A DNA stretch of 64,000 nucleotides, taken from the NCBI GenBank assembly GCA_020541205.1, contig CP048208.1, forward strand, positions 1,054,001 to 1,118,000, read 5' to 3'. This document shows positions 10,850 through 23,487 of this stretch, one piece after another. The position numbers and the translations under genes are program-made. Under the pieces are notes generated by a model, which had not been told where the DNA came from, did no database searches, and saw only the letters and a list, made by a program, of their open reading frames with translations. The DNA comes from Candidatus Hartigia pinicola. Lineage in GTDB: Bacteria > Pseudomonadota > Gammaproteobacteria > Enterobacterales > Enterobacteriaceae. Position 1 is the stretch's first letter, and each line of letters begins with the position of its first letter.

Positions 10850-13800
10850 CTATTAGAATGAGAACTTCTTGCAGAAATGAGATCGATCTAAAAATACTGC
10901 AATAAAATAAACATTTATTTCTTATACAAAAATAATATATTTCATCACTAAAGGTAGTATATAAGTCGCTTGATGTATTTATCTATATATATTTAAAATA
11001 ATTTGTTAATAATACTAATTCTTGTTAATTTGTTATTAAAAAGTCTTCTTATTATTCCTATTGTAGACTGAACAACATTGTTAAAATAAAAGATTTTTTG
11101 AGGAAACGTTTAAATTTGATTAATAAATTCTCTCTAAAAAAGAAGTCAGAATATTAAAATAGTTTTAATATCAAAATCTTTAGAAATAGATATATATCAT
11201 AAAAAATCTACGATCTAGATAAAAGTTTTTGAGATAAAAGAACACCTCTCAGTAAGGATGTTAATAGTTATTCATCTAATTGATGTGATCATATACTTAT
11301 TCTAAAAAGAAAAATCAATCTTATTTTCTTCTGAGTGTGCACAAATAAATTGCTTATTTATGTCAGGATTTATTAGTAAATAATTATTATATGGATGAAT
11401 TGTTGACACATAGTGTATATAATATAATAACATAACACAATCATGATTAAGATCACAACAATGTCATAAACTTTATACTTTAAAACTTCTTTTTAAATAT
11501 TTAGTCATTAAAATAAGTCACAATATTGCTAAATTTAAAAATATTTAAATATTTTTTAGTTTATATAGAACATTTTCTTTGTATTACCTAAAATTCTAAA
11601 CTAGATTGATTATAAATAAATCACTAAATTCTTTATTAAAAGACACTAAAATTAGTTTTATAAATGATTTATATTCATTAGAATAAAATCTTATTCACCT
11701 AAGTTGTCAATACTAATTTTAAAATACATAAAAATTTCAGTAGTTTTTTGATAATTATTAACAAAAAAATAATATTATACATAATAAATTAAATAGTGTT
11801 TCTTCCAATAATTGAGTATAATTAAAATAATTTACTATTGCATGGTATAAATTATATAATAAAAAATATATTTAGATTTTAGATCTATATAACGACTAGA
11901 AGTATATGCATCAACTCTGTTTACTGTTAAGTTAACCACTAAAACAAATATACACTATTTACTGTCATTAATATTAATACTTAAAGTTTTACTTGTCAGT
12001 AAAAATAAAATATTTATAATATGCTATAATAAATTAAAATATAAAATACAAACACATTTCTCTCGAAAATATCATATAATTAAGTGCAGTAATTCGAATT
12101 TAAATATTTTTAAAGTCTATGAATTAATTAAAATAAATAAAAAGTATTATGATCATCTATACTGCTTTGTAATTTTCTGAAGCATAGTGATTTTTCATAA
12201 ATCAAAAAATAAGGTAACGATTATTTAAAGGTATATAATTATTTTTTGTTGGTAGGTAATTATGCTTTATATTTATATTAATTAATAAAGCATTGATTTT
12301 CTGTTTTTGTTTTCGGAGATTTTTAATTTAAAAAAATAATTGAAAAAAATAATTTCTTGTTTCTGAAATATAGAACGATTGACTAATACAAATTACTAAG
12401 ATTATAGAATTATTAATCAATTAATTCTTTAGTAAGTTACAATTTTCTTCATCTGAAAAATACTATACATATTTTACGATGATCTGTTTGTAATTTAATA
12501 TAGTTAACTGAATCTTACTAAAATCTTCAATAAAAAAATACCTCAGATAAAATCTTCATTTTAGGTATATATATTAACAATGTATAAGTATATATATCAT
12601 ATAACTACAATATCTCGTTTATTAGTTAACAGTATTTATAGCTATTAATTATAATATTTATAATTAATTCTAATCATTATGTAGGTTTTATTTGTATTAT
12701 ATGAAAGAACAAGATGAAATAGCGACAATATTTTATTTCCCTAAAAATCCTTTTGTTTATAGTTGTTGTAGGTCATTATAAAATACAAAAGTAGAAACTA
12801 TAATAAAGATACGTATAACTAATATTTACTCTGACTCAGTTGTATAGGATTAGTTTAGAAAACCTTGTACAAGCAGAGTTAATTTAGTCATGTTTACCGA
12901 TGATATTCTTTAAATGAATGATGAGTTACCTTATTAACTAGTGTGAATAAATTCACTCTTAAATTAATTGTTCTTATTAAAATACTAGCTGTACTCTTAA
13001 ATACCTTATAATTTTACTATTATATAACTGAATCTTTTCTCATACGCTATGTTTTTTCAGTAGACTTTTTAGGATTTTATAAAATTTCTAATATATATGC
13101 TTAATATTTTACTCATTTGTTGGAAATTACAGTCTCGTCATTAAGCATAAAGTATTACTCTATAAGTAAAGAACCATGATAATAGCTTTATAATTAACAG
13201 ATATATAACCTAACTGACTCAGTTCATAACTGTAACATGATAGCATAAATTTTAAAATCACTATAATAATAAAAAATATACATATAAGATCCACTTTATA
13301 TTATTTCATTAAATTAATTTAAAATTCATTTCATAATTTTATTTGTGTACAGAAAAATTTTTTTTAGTAAATAGCGTGATATTCATTTCAAAATAATTTT
13401 GTCGTTATTTATTAGTATGCATAATATAAGTACATCATAATTCAGTTGAATTCTAATTATTCTGGCAGATTATGAACTTGTCAATAGAGAAAGTAGTGCG
13501 CATTGATAATTTATAATATGTTTTTAAGTAAAAATGTATAGTTGAAAACAAAACATTCACTGTATATTAAAAATATACAATTCTTTGAATTTTGTTATCT
13601 TAAAAGATAGATATAGTATATTATATTTTCATTTAAAAATATATTTTCATATAAGAAAGTAATGCATATACTAGATAAAAGCTATTCAAGAAATTATTTT
13701 CTCGGTGAGAATAGTTCATGTTTCTAAAATTTCATGAACAAAGTATTGAAAATTAATTCTGATATATCGTTTTAGGTTAGAATTTTTTGCGCTATCATAC

Positions 13801-16186
13801 TCGTTTTATATGGAATATGTCTATATTTTTAATGTTGATAACAAAGTAATGATTTAAAAGTAGTATTAAAATTTTGACTAATATTAATACAGATTTTCAA
13901 TTACCTTGTTCACTCTCACTGTAATAGTTTTTATTCTGTTTTATTAAAGTTTCTTTTGTAGATATTAAAATATTAATATATGTAATACTTTATAGAAAAA
14001 TTTTTAGAATTTATGCACCACTGATTAGTAATTTTAAAATACACAAATATTCAAAAAAAATATTGCATACACATAAATTTTTTAGTAAATATGTAGTTTC
14101 GACTACTTAATAAACAAGATTAATTTATTAAAATATTTCTTGATTTATCTTAATAGGTTATATTTATCTTTTTGATAAAAAATATGAAATATCATTTAAA
14201 TAGCAAAAAATATTGAATATATTTTTATTAGTATCTGAGATATGATTAAGCTAAAAATTTCATTCGTTAAGTACTAAGATGATAGTAAACAGTTAATGAA
14301 TTATCAAAACTAGTTGTGAACTAATTCTTAATACATTTATAAAAGATCTTTGATAAGTTTCTTAAAATTTTTAAAAATTAATTTTACTTTATATTCTATA
14401 CTATAACAGACAAATACTATCAAAGAAAGTCTTATTGTATTGATTTTTTAATACAAAAACATTGGTATTATCTATTAAATAAAAAGTATCAAACTGTGGT
14501 CTAGGTTATCTTATAAAAACTGATCATTCTGAAAATTTAGCGAAAATAAAAGATTTATTAAAGCTTAATAAGCTTAATTAGGTATTTACTTATTTGAATT
14601 TTGAATATACATGAAACTGTAGAAGACTTTGTTATTAGGAAAATTCATAATTTTCTAAGTTATATGAATAATAGATTTAATATAAAAACTAAAGGATATC
14701 GTAATTACTTTCATTGATATAAAAGTCGAAGTATTCAACGCAGGAAATTATTGCATACTAAAAAAGATAAAGTTTATTTTATTTTTACTATAGTGATCTT
14801 TGAGAGCTACTTTAAACGACACGATTTAAAATCGTAATTTTATTATTAAATGTTAATTTATCTATCTATTCATAATAGATATTGCGATTAAGTAATATTT
14901 TTTTATGTTCTATGAACATTGTTGATTATTAGCTTCATATCATCATTACTATTCAAAATAATTTTTTAATGTAAAATTATATTAAAAAAAAATGACTACT
15001 TGGTTTGATCACTCTTAATCGAGATAACATATTGTTTTATGTTAGTAAAATTAATCTTCATGAATTCCTTTAAAATGTACTTGATAAAACACAGAGTAAA
15101 TTCGTTAATCATTATTCTAAATACGATATTAAAAATTAATTCTTTCGAGACAGATTATATTACTTATTATTTTACTAGCTAACTATAATTCAAGATTAGT
15201 GCTTTCCTTCTTAAATTGTACTAATTTATAGATTCATAAAATTAATTATTTCATGTCTTTACGAATAGTTTAAAATAATATAAAGCATAATTTTAATTTC
15301 TTTATGGAAATTAATCTTTTTAATAAAACTAGAAATTTAGTTAGTAATGTTAAGCGCTATATAAATAAGTCATGTTAGGTTAATACAATACTAAATTTAA
15401 CTTCGTCTTTTGTGATGTTTATTTTATATATTTCAAGAAAATTACGTAATTACTAATGCGCTGTTCTTAAAATAGAATAATGTTTTATTAATCATTAACG
15501 TAGTTCACAGTTTTTTGAATGTATAGATTTCCATAAAAAGAATAGTACATCAATAGAACTGCTACTATTTATTTTCGATTATACTTTATTTTAATTGTTA
15601 TTATGATTTTTAATATTTATTCATTAGAAGAAATTACAGAGAAATAGCATAAAATATCTAAAACTCACGTTTACAAGTGTTGTAATAAATAACTAAGTTT
15701 ATTGCATTCTGAGCTTCTCAAGCATGCTTACTATTTTTTTGTTATTAATCTCTAATCACTAAAGTATAATGCGCTGAAAATGTATTTTAAAAAAATCTAT
15801 TGAGTGTCAATAAACATCAGTGTGAATTTTCAGTAGTGATTCATCATACAATATTATTACAAATATTAATAGTATTATTAGGTTTTCTGGTGCATTGCTT
15901 GCGTATTTTTTATTAATTAAACAATAATTCTATTCTTTAATATACATACATAAAACTAATATTCAATGTAAGAATATGCTTCTGATTGTCTTTTAGTGCA
16001 CAATAAAATAAACTCATGTGTACTATTAAGTAACAATTATATCTACAGATCTTATAATAGAAAATAACGTTGGCAAAATGTTATGAGTAAAATATTTTTC
16101 AATATAGTAATCTATGTTATACAGAGAGTTCTCTCTTAAAGATCGAGGAACTAAAAATTTTTTTAATTCACAACAAGGAGGAAAGT

Positions 16187-16771
16187 ATGCATACCGTATT
16201 TTTTGTTATTACAACGATTATTCAACTTTATATTTTTATTTTATTGTTACGTGTTTGGATGCAATGTGTACAAGTAGATTTCTATAATCCATTTTCTCAA
16301 TTTGTATTCAAAGTTACTCAACCTATTGTAGGACCATTATGTCGTGTAATTCCTGTTATTGGTTCTGTAAATATCTCAACAGTTATTGTTGCATTAATCT
16401 TATGCATTGCTAATGTTGTTTTTAGCTTATGGGTAACTAATACCTTATTAATGTTAAAAATTAGCATCATTCCAATTGGAATTATTTTACTACTTACCTA
16501 TATTGGTAAATTATTTTTTTGGATGATATTAATGAGAGCAATAATTAGTTGGGTCCGACAAGCTCATAATCCTATTGATCAGCTGTTATATGAATTGACA
16601 GAACCTTTAATGTTAGCCATTCGTCGAATTATCCCAAGAGTTGGGGGGTTAGATTTCTCTTCGATGATTGTAATGTTTATTTTAATTACTTTACATTACT
16701 TACGTCTAGATGTATTAATGATAGTTGATCCTACGTTAACAAAACTATTAAATACCCTCGGTATTGTATAA
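16187..16771 (+). CDS. yggT: YggT family integral membrane protein
   Basis: Polytopic inner-membrane protein of the YggT/CCB3 family. 194 residues against 188 in E. coli. Two tandem YggT units are seen: each has a hydrophobic helix followed by the family signature, DFYNPFSQFVFKVTQPIVGPLCRVIP in the first half (here split as NPFSQF and TQPIVGPLCRVIP) and NPIDQL with EPLMLAIRRIIPRVGGLDFS in the second, for roughly four membrane segments. A strong Shine-Dalgarno (AAGGAGGAAAG) lies just before the ATG. Function is not firmly known; relatives are linked to osmotic tolerance, cell division or cofactor assembly. In E. coli it sits in the yggS-yggT-yggU-rdgB-hemW cluster; here it stands alone, flanked by deserts. 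Confidence 0.9.
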   Translation: MHTVFFVITTIIQLYIFILLLRVWMQCVQVDFYNPFSQFVFKVTQPIVGPLCRVIPVIGSVNISTVIVALILCIANVVFSLWVTNTLLMLKISIIPIGIILLLTYIGKLFFWMILMRAIISWVRQAHNPIDQLLYELTEPLMLAIRRIIPRVGGLDFSSMIVMFILITLHYLRLDVLMIVDPTLTKLLNTLGIV

Positions 16772-17852
16772 GAAAGTACTCATAATTTAAAAATAGTTTA
16801 GATAGTAACTGCACAAAAAGTTGATTCATTGATTAGTATGTCACATATTTTGATGCATGTTCTTAGTAGCACTTTTTTAGTTATTAAAACTACAAGAAAA
16901 ACTAAAATGATTTTATCAAAATCACTATTTTAAAAATGTGTCATATATTAAAGAAAACAGATCTACTTGCTTTTATTGAGAATTCCAGTATTTTAATTGA
17001 TAATCTCAGTGATTGTCCTTCAAACTATTGTATATTTTTGTGTATTTAAAATTTCAGAAATAAGCGAACCTACACAAATTATTGGACACTATGCAATATA
17101 GTAACCGCATTACTAGTGTGGTTAAAATTTAACTTAGTTTTTAATATACTTATGCTATATGAAAATCTACACTATTAGTTTTCATAACTATTGTAGGTAA
17201 TATTATTACTTATCAACTTAGTTGAATAATGTAGTGATGAAAGGTATTTTTTAATACCTGCATGACACTATATGTTAGTTAAAATTAATAAATATAAACA
17301 ACAAGAAATTTTATGTTGTAATATAAATTAATTTATATTAGTGTATTAATTTAATAAGGTTTAATACATCACCACTAAGAATCTACTTAAAATCTTATTC
17401 AATTGTAGTGATTATTTATATATTTTATGAAAATAATCATATCTAACAATACTATGATTCATTAAAAATATTTTAAAAAATTAAAACAAATCAACTCTGA
17501 GAAGTGTATATATAAATTTTGTGTATATTATCGCTATACCTCCTTAAAGTGTTTATTAGTAATAATATACACTCTAGGAATTGTTTTAAACAATACAGTA
17601 TATTAATATGTTAAATTATTAACAATAAAATATTATAACAAACCTATCTTAGTTCACTAACATCAGTGTTAAAATATTTATCAAAAGATCTGTCTTAGTA
17701 TAAATTAGGAACGTGAACACTAATGTCATAATTTTTTGATACATAAAATATAAAGAATAAGGATATTGCTTCTGAAAAATACTTATAATGTAAGCTTGAT
17801 AGGTTTTTCGGTTCAGACGATGATATATATAAATATATACATTCAAAGTGTA

Positions 17853-17878
17853 CCCCATATCAATGTAGTTATATGGGG
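17853..17878. repeat. GC-rich inverted repeat in desert
   Basis: CCCCATAT and ATATGGGG form a perfect 8-bp stem around a 10-nt loop. Four consecutive G-C pairs are unusual in this background. No U tract follows on either strand, so it is not an obvious terminator. Confidence 0.5.
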
Positions 17879-18784
17879 AGATCACAGACATACAATGTCT
17901 TAATAACTTATTATTTTATAATAATAGTAACTAAAATACATAATTAATGTATTAATAGATTGAAAATTATGTATGTTAAATATTTTATATGATATATATT
18001 TATACTATTTAATATTACACTCAAGATTATAAACGCCATATACTTGATGTTTTTAATGTAACTTTAAAGCATTCAGTCGTTAAATTTATACTGAGTTAGC
18101 TTGAAAATATTACCATTATTAAACAGTATCGAGCAGCACTTAAATACTCGTTATGAATGTACAGCCTAGAATATATTGTCTTTTTCTTGTGCAGAAAATA
18201 TAGAACAGTTTCTAGAGCGATAAGTATAACTAATAAATTCATTAGTTTATTTTGAAATATTTAATTTTAGAAACTGTTTTTTTGAAAATAAACATGATCA
18301 AAAAAACAAGTTAATTATAAATTGATGTGTTGAATATTTTAAAAAAGGTTGATCAAAACTACTAAATATTTTTAGGGATTAATCTCTAATCTATTCTCAT
18401 AAAAACAAAATATAGAGTATTAACTAAAATACTAATTGTATTTACTTTGAGTATACACTGTATATACGTCATTCTAAAAATAAAATTTATGGGGAAACAT
18501 TCTCTTGCAATATGATTAAAAACTGATGTTAAAATAACTAACTCAATGAGAAATCAATAGAATAATTTCTTAAGTATTTAGTGTAAAGTAAATTTTATCA
18601 TAAATATATTGTGATATATTATAGTGTATTTAATTATTCTAAAGCGAAGATTTTTTAAGCACGAACACTAAAAAATTTTAATTTTATTTCTTAATGTTAT
18701 TGAATAATATATGCTATATAATTTTATTATAATAGAATATAATAAACATTATTTAAAAACACACTTCTAATAGACAAAAATGTA

Positions 18785-18925
18785 TTCAAAAAAAATGCTA
18801 GATCTTATCTATTTTATGAGATTTGACAGCATTTGGATATATGTAAAGTTAAATTTTAATACAACTACAGCACAAACTGTTTAAAACATCTCTTCTAGAA
18901 AGATCATGTTATTTCGTGCTGTAGT
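18785..18925 (-). ncRNA. Candidate structured small RNA or remnant
   Basis: Read on the minus strand, CTACAGCAC (18924-18916) pairs with GTGCTGTAG (18873-18865), closing a loop that holds an inner AACAT/ATGTT pairing. After an A/U-rich linker follows a second imperfect hairpin (AAATGCT...AGCATTT, 18836-18789, with inner ATCTCAT/ATAAGAT) that ends directly in eight U. A 5' stem-loop, an unstructured linker and a terminator hairpin with oligo-U is the layout of enterobacterial small RNAs. No known RNA was recognised and no promoter identified, so this is a structural guess only. Confidence 0.25.
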
Positions 18926-19887
18926 AATTTTTCTGTAAGAAATAAATTTCGTTACTAAATATTTTTATTCTAATTAATAACAGAATTGTGGATTTATTAT
19001 TTTAAATAATGCTATAATAAATTTTCAATATTCATAAATATAAGAAATAATAAGAACAACAACATAAAACATCGTAATACCTATAATAATAGGTCAGAAA
19101 AATCTCGCTATTAAATAAAAAATTAATTGCAATTTTTTAATATCTCTCCTCGTCTGCACTAGTTATTACAAATATTTAAATCATAATCACTGTAATTCTT
19201 CATTATTAAAAATGTTAATATTTTTCTGAAAGAAATTTGATATTAAGGAAAAGTATGTATCAATCAATTATTTTAAAGTATTTTTAAAATAGGTTTTAAT
19301 TATATAGTACAAAACATAATACATCCAAAGTGTTGCTTGAGTCATGAGTCGCTAATTTGCATTTTTCTTCTTATTAACAGATAAAATAAATACAATCAAC
19401 TACCAAAAATAAGTTAATTTCTAAAATAATCTCGTAAACTAATATCAAGAAATACAGAATATAATCTTATAATTCTCAAAATAACGATAGAATACCTCAT
19501 GTATAATATTCTATATAATTATTTCTATAACAGTTACTATAAAATAGAGTGAGTACCATTATGATCAGCATAAATTTCCTTGAACAGTATAAAATATTAT
19601 CTATAATTTTTTTTTAGAAATAAAAGAAATAAAAATTTTTATAATTAAAAAAATAACGAAATCTATATATCGCATATTTTCATGTATGTAGAATAATTTT
19701 ATTTAAAAAATCATTTTACATACATAAAAATATGCACATAAATTATGGTTATATGTATGTAACATATCTTAGATAAGATGTCTAGATACATTGTTCAAAT
19801 CAAAAACGAAATTAACTTTATACTTGAAATATTATCTATTAAGTGTAAGGTAAATTAAATATTTAATTTTTTATATGGAATAGTTAT

Positions 19888-19927
19888 GGTAAATATTAAA
19901 ATCTGTATAAATATTTTAATATTTATC
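19888..19927. repeat. 15-bp AT-rich hairpin
   Basis: Arms 19888-19902 and 19913-19927 pair over 15 bp with one G-T wobble around a 10-nt loop. Almost entirely A/T, so only slightly beyond chance. Confidence 0.4.
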
Positions 19928-21335
19928 TTGAATATGTATATAAAATGATTCATTGATTATCTTTCTATTACGAAAAAAATACTCAATATACTCTTTGCTA
20001 GATACTGTATATTTTTATATAACTTTCTGATAATATATGACATATGTTGGAACATATTACCGGTCATACTAATAGCTCTAGTAATTTTATTACAATATAT
20101 ATAAGTGCTAAATTAATATTATTTAATTATACAATTCCATTGATGAGATGATATTTAATTTTATGAAAAATATTGTAATATTTAATGAAATATTAATAGT
20201 AAGGTGCTTATATTGTTTTCAATACTAATTCTAATTAAGCAAATTAACGTCACTATTTTGTTTATTTTTAGATTATAATTAGTAAATTTTATTACCGACG
20301 ATATTATTTTAATAAAATTAAAAAATAATTTCTATAATTTTAAAAACGAGCTTGTTCTTTTAAATCATTCAGTTATTATATAATAATTTATCTTCTTAAG
20401 TATTTTCTGAGTTTCTTTTAGATTGTCTTCTAGAGAGATTTAAAACTAATTACATATAATTTTATGTTCACTCAGTCAATTTTTATAATTTATTTTTTCT
20501 AATCTCAGTATCACTGGATAATTTTTTTAGAAAGCTTATTCGTTAATTTTTTATTTTATGTAACGTAATGTTACCTAATGTAATCTAGCTGATCATTTAT
20601 AATGAGAATTTTAATAAAATTATTTTTAAGATATTGATGAAATTTAACTTAACTACTTTTGACATAAAAATTATAATTAATATCTCTCAATACTATTGAA
20701 CATAAAATGAAAATATATATCATAATAGAGTTTATGATAGAACTATTCCACTGATCAATAGTATGACTCTGTCGTAACACATTGAAAAAATAGAACATTA
20801 TCCACCAAAATAGCGTTATTACCCATATACTAATACAGTGTATTTGTTATTTCCATGAGTATATCAAATTTTATAGAACATTTAAAACATTTCAATCGTT
20901 AAGAAAAATCCTTAAAAATTTAGGTTACATAAAACTATTCAACTATAGTTTCCCAAAATACACGAAGACATTTCGACCCTATTTCTACACTAATAGATTA
21001 AGACATCGCGATATTTCATACAGTAGGTACATATAAAGAAATGTAATAAAATGTAATTATAGAGGCAAGAAAATTCTAATAGATTATTATAGGCTTTATT
21101 TATAGAAATAATACAATAAGTATAAATTTTAGATGAACAAAATAAAATAACATAAAGTACATAATAGGTTTTTAATATTTTCTATACAAAATTACCCAAT
21201 TAATATTAACTTTATAAAATAAAAATTTATAAAAATACTTCTTAAAAAGTTTTTACATTTTCTTATCTCGTTTAGTTAATTTAATAAACATGTGACTTTA
21301 TAATATTTTCTCTACCTATACTTATTTACACATTT

Positions 21336-21588
21336 TTATATATGTAATGAATGTTTAAAGGCAAAATCATTAAAATATTTTCCTGGTAAAATAGTAGGAA
21401 AATGTGCTTTTGCATATAGTATACCTTGAGTTTTTGCATAAAATATGTCGTTTAATTCTAAAATATTTTATTCATATTGTAATATTTTTACAAATCGTAT
21501 TTGTATTTCCAAAGCTACAGAAGCATTAGTAATTAAGGCAGTTACCTTCAACCGAGCAATTACTTTAGATGTATACTGTTCTTACTAG
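21336..21588. pseudogene. Coding-like patch, strand unclear
   Basis: A local rise in GC and protein-like texture. On the minus strand a 40-residue stretch contains LNDIFYAKTQGILYAKAHF and PGKYFNDFAFKHSLHI and ends at a stop near 21336, with SKVIARLKVTALITNASVAL further upstream in another segment. On the plus strand an ATG frame at 21445-21588 gives 47 residues containing SKATEALVIKAVTFNRAITL. I cannot assign either. It may be one decayed gene, downstream of tRNA-Thr, where tufB-secE-nusG lie in E. coli. Confidence 0.2.
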
Positions 21589-21947
21589 AATGTTTCACTT
21601 TTCTATTTAACTCACTTCTTTGTTTTAAACTTGTATATTTTAAAATTTAGATAAATTTATATCTGGCATTTTTTAGAACAATCATTACAAAATATATGCT
21701 ATGAGTAATTTTTTAATGGTATGTATTGCAGTGAACAGTACAAGTTGTACGTATTAATTCTTAAGAGTATGTACATTTATGTATTACAAACTTTGTGAGT
21801 TCGAAAAAATATGTAAAAACAATAACATTTTAAAAATCTTAATAATATCTAAGGCATAGCATAAATAATCATTTAATATTTAGTAATAAAAACATTGATT
21901 TTTAAAAAGAAAATTATAGAGATATTTCAGAATTTGAACAGAAATTG

Positions 21948-22020
21948 TGCTGATAGACAGACTTGAACTGCCGACCTCACCCTTACCAAGGATGTGCTCT
22001 ACCAACTGAGCTATATCAGC
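21948..22020 (-). tRNA. thrT: tRNA-Thr (GGU anticodon)
   Basis: Full cloverleaf beginning GCTGATATAGCTCAGTTGG, with anticodon loop TTGGTAA and T-loop GTTCAAGTC; nearly identical to E. coli thrT. 73 nt to the discriminator A. The 3' CCA is not encoded: the next bases are CAA, so maturation needs the CCA-adding enzyme. Last of three tRNAs (Tyr, Gly, Thr) transcribed on the minus strand, in the same order as the E. coli thrU-tyrU-glyT-thrT operon. Confidence 0.97.
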
Positions 22021-22026
22021 GTATAT

Positions 22027-22101
<75 letters not shown>

Positions 22102-22171
22102 GATACAATAAAAGACTTAATTCTTAGCTGTTAATATGTTTACTAAATGACACTTTACATCATTATAGAGA

Positions 22172-22256
<85 letters not shown>

Positions 22257-23487
22257 TACCTAAATTATAATTATTGCTATTAGAAATAGTAATACTTCAT
22301 ACTCAATAACTCACTAATAATCAGTTGGTTATTTAATACTTTAAGATATGCGCAGAATTAAGAGCTCTGTACATTGTAGAAATAACAACACATGTTGCAT
22401 TAAAAAATAATTGTACTATTTTTTATTAAAAATAAAAATAAATTTTTATCAATTTATCTTAAAAAAACATATTGACACGTTTCTTGAATGATCATTATGC
22501 ATGTATTTTTTTTAAAATAAAACTGCATAATTGACATCAATCACAAAAAATCTTTCAAACCTTACCCCTCAGCATCTGAAAACGCACTAATTTCAGAAAA
22601 CTGAATATAGATAAAATATTTATATACTGCTTCTATAGATTTTAAAAGTGTTTCTAGTAAAATTTTTCTAGAGATTTTCCCAACAACATGACCATACATT
22701 ACTATATGAAACATTGGAAAGAAAAATAATAAAAACAGACATAGCTTATGAAGATAATATATAAAATATAGTTAAAAGATAATAATACATTAAAAATAGT
22801 TTAAATACAAAAAATTTAGTAATTATTTATGTGTGTAAATTGTTTAAACGAATATAAGATTCCTAACATCTATGATATGAATAAATATGTATTCACTAAT
22901 ACGTATTTAATATTAAATGCAATATCTCAGTAGATAATTCAAAGGTTAGTATATTAAATTGTATTAACAAGAAAGAATTTCACAAACGGAAAAATTCTTG
23001 ATAGATCTTAAATTACAGAAAAATCAATTAAACATATCGATATATAATTAAATAAAAATTATTTAAATAAAATTATTTAAGTAAAAATTTACATATAGTA
23101 TGTATCATGTATACTATTTAATTATTAAGATTGTAAAATGCTATGAATGTTAAAGTTAAGAATAATTGCTATATACTAAGTTTTTTTACTGACATGAATT
23201 GACTAAAAACTTTTTGCTTAATATAAAAATATCAATAGATATATAAATGCTGCCTTAAGTCTACTTACTGAGTATTTGTTGTCTTTTTATAGTATATAGT
23301 AATTAACAAATTATATGCATAATCTCTACTCTTTTAATAACTTGATTTTTATTATTCTATTAAAATTACATATAAGATAAAAGTGTTAAACCGACTCTTT
23401 TTTATGCTCTATGCTATATTTTATTATATGAATATGCATATTCATATAATTAATCTAACCTATAGAAAAGAGGAAAATTTTTAGTTT
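22257..23487. other. Gap between tRNA-Tyr and coaA
   Basis: 1.2 kb without a gene. The E. coli thrU tRNA position is empty. A slightly GC-richer spot at 22555-22610 gives no cloverleaf. A 28-bp perfect palindrome lies just before coaA (listed separately), and short AT direct repeats near 23048-23085 look like simple-sequence noise. Confidence 0.55.
23423..23450. promoter_or_regulatory. 28-bp perfect palindrome upstream of coaA
   Basis: ATTATATGAATATG followed immediately by CATATTCATATAAT: 14 bp on each side with no spacer, ending 37 bp before the coaA ATG. It could be an operator for a dimeric protein, a cruciform, or a leader hairpin if transcribed. No known regulator site is recognised. 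Confidence 0.45.

Larger units (their letters stand above)
10533..16186. other. 5.7-kb desert between rraB and yggT
   Basis: The second-largest gene-free block. No gene, tRNA or insertion sequence was recognised. Items noted: a hairpin right after rraB (10555-10578), a coding-like minus-strand stretch of 63 codons (10658-10849), a short palindrome ACGATTTAAAATCGT followed by a U-rich run (14821-14847), and AT-only inverted repeats near 11164 and 12644 that are probably chance. Confidence 0.55.
16772..21947. other. 5.2-kb desert between yggT and the tRNA cluster
   Basis: In E. coli tufB-secE-nusG-rplK follow thrT; none of them is here. Noted structures: AGGTATT/AATACCT hairpin at 17242-17259, GC-rich hairpin CCCCATAT/ATATGGGG at 17853-17878, a two-hairpin element ending in a U8 run on the minus strand (18785-18925), a 15-bp hairpin at 19888-19927, and a coding-like patch near 21336-21588. 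An 80-codon minus frame at 17649-17891 has random-looking composition. Confidence 0.55.

Noticed and set aside
11403-11428. TTGACA followed by two TATAAT motifs
   Set aside because: Spacings of 9 and 14 bp are unsuitable for a sigma-70 promoter and no gene follows.
12644-12668. 11-bp A/T-only inverted repeat
   Set aside because: Arms of this length made only of A and T are expected several times by chance in the deserts.
17649-17891. 80-codon minus-strand frame
   Set aside because: Tyr/Ile/Leu-rich low-complexity translation without family motifs; it sits in a desert with no ribosome-binding site.
21485-21578. Resemblance of RLKVTALI...VALEI to the NusG C-terminal KOW region
   Set aside because: The alignment needs gaps and shifts, and flanking sequence does not continue as NusG; too weak to name although the position (after tufB-secE) made it tempting.
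23048-23085. Direct repeats of AAATAAAAATTATTT type
   Set aside because: Simple AT-rich sequence without regular spacing; not a CRISPR or iteron array.
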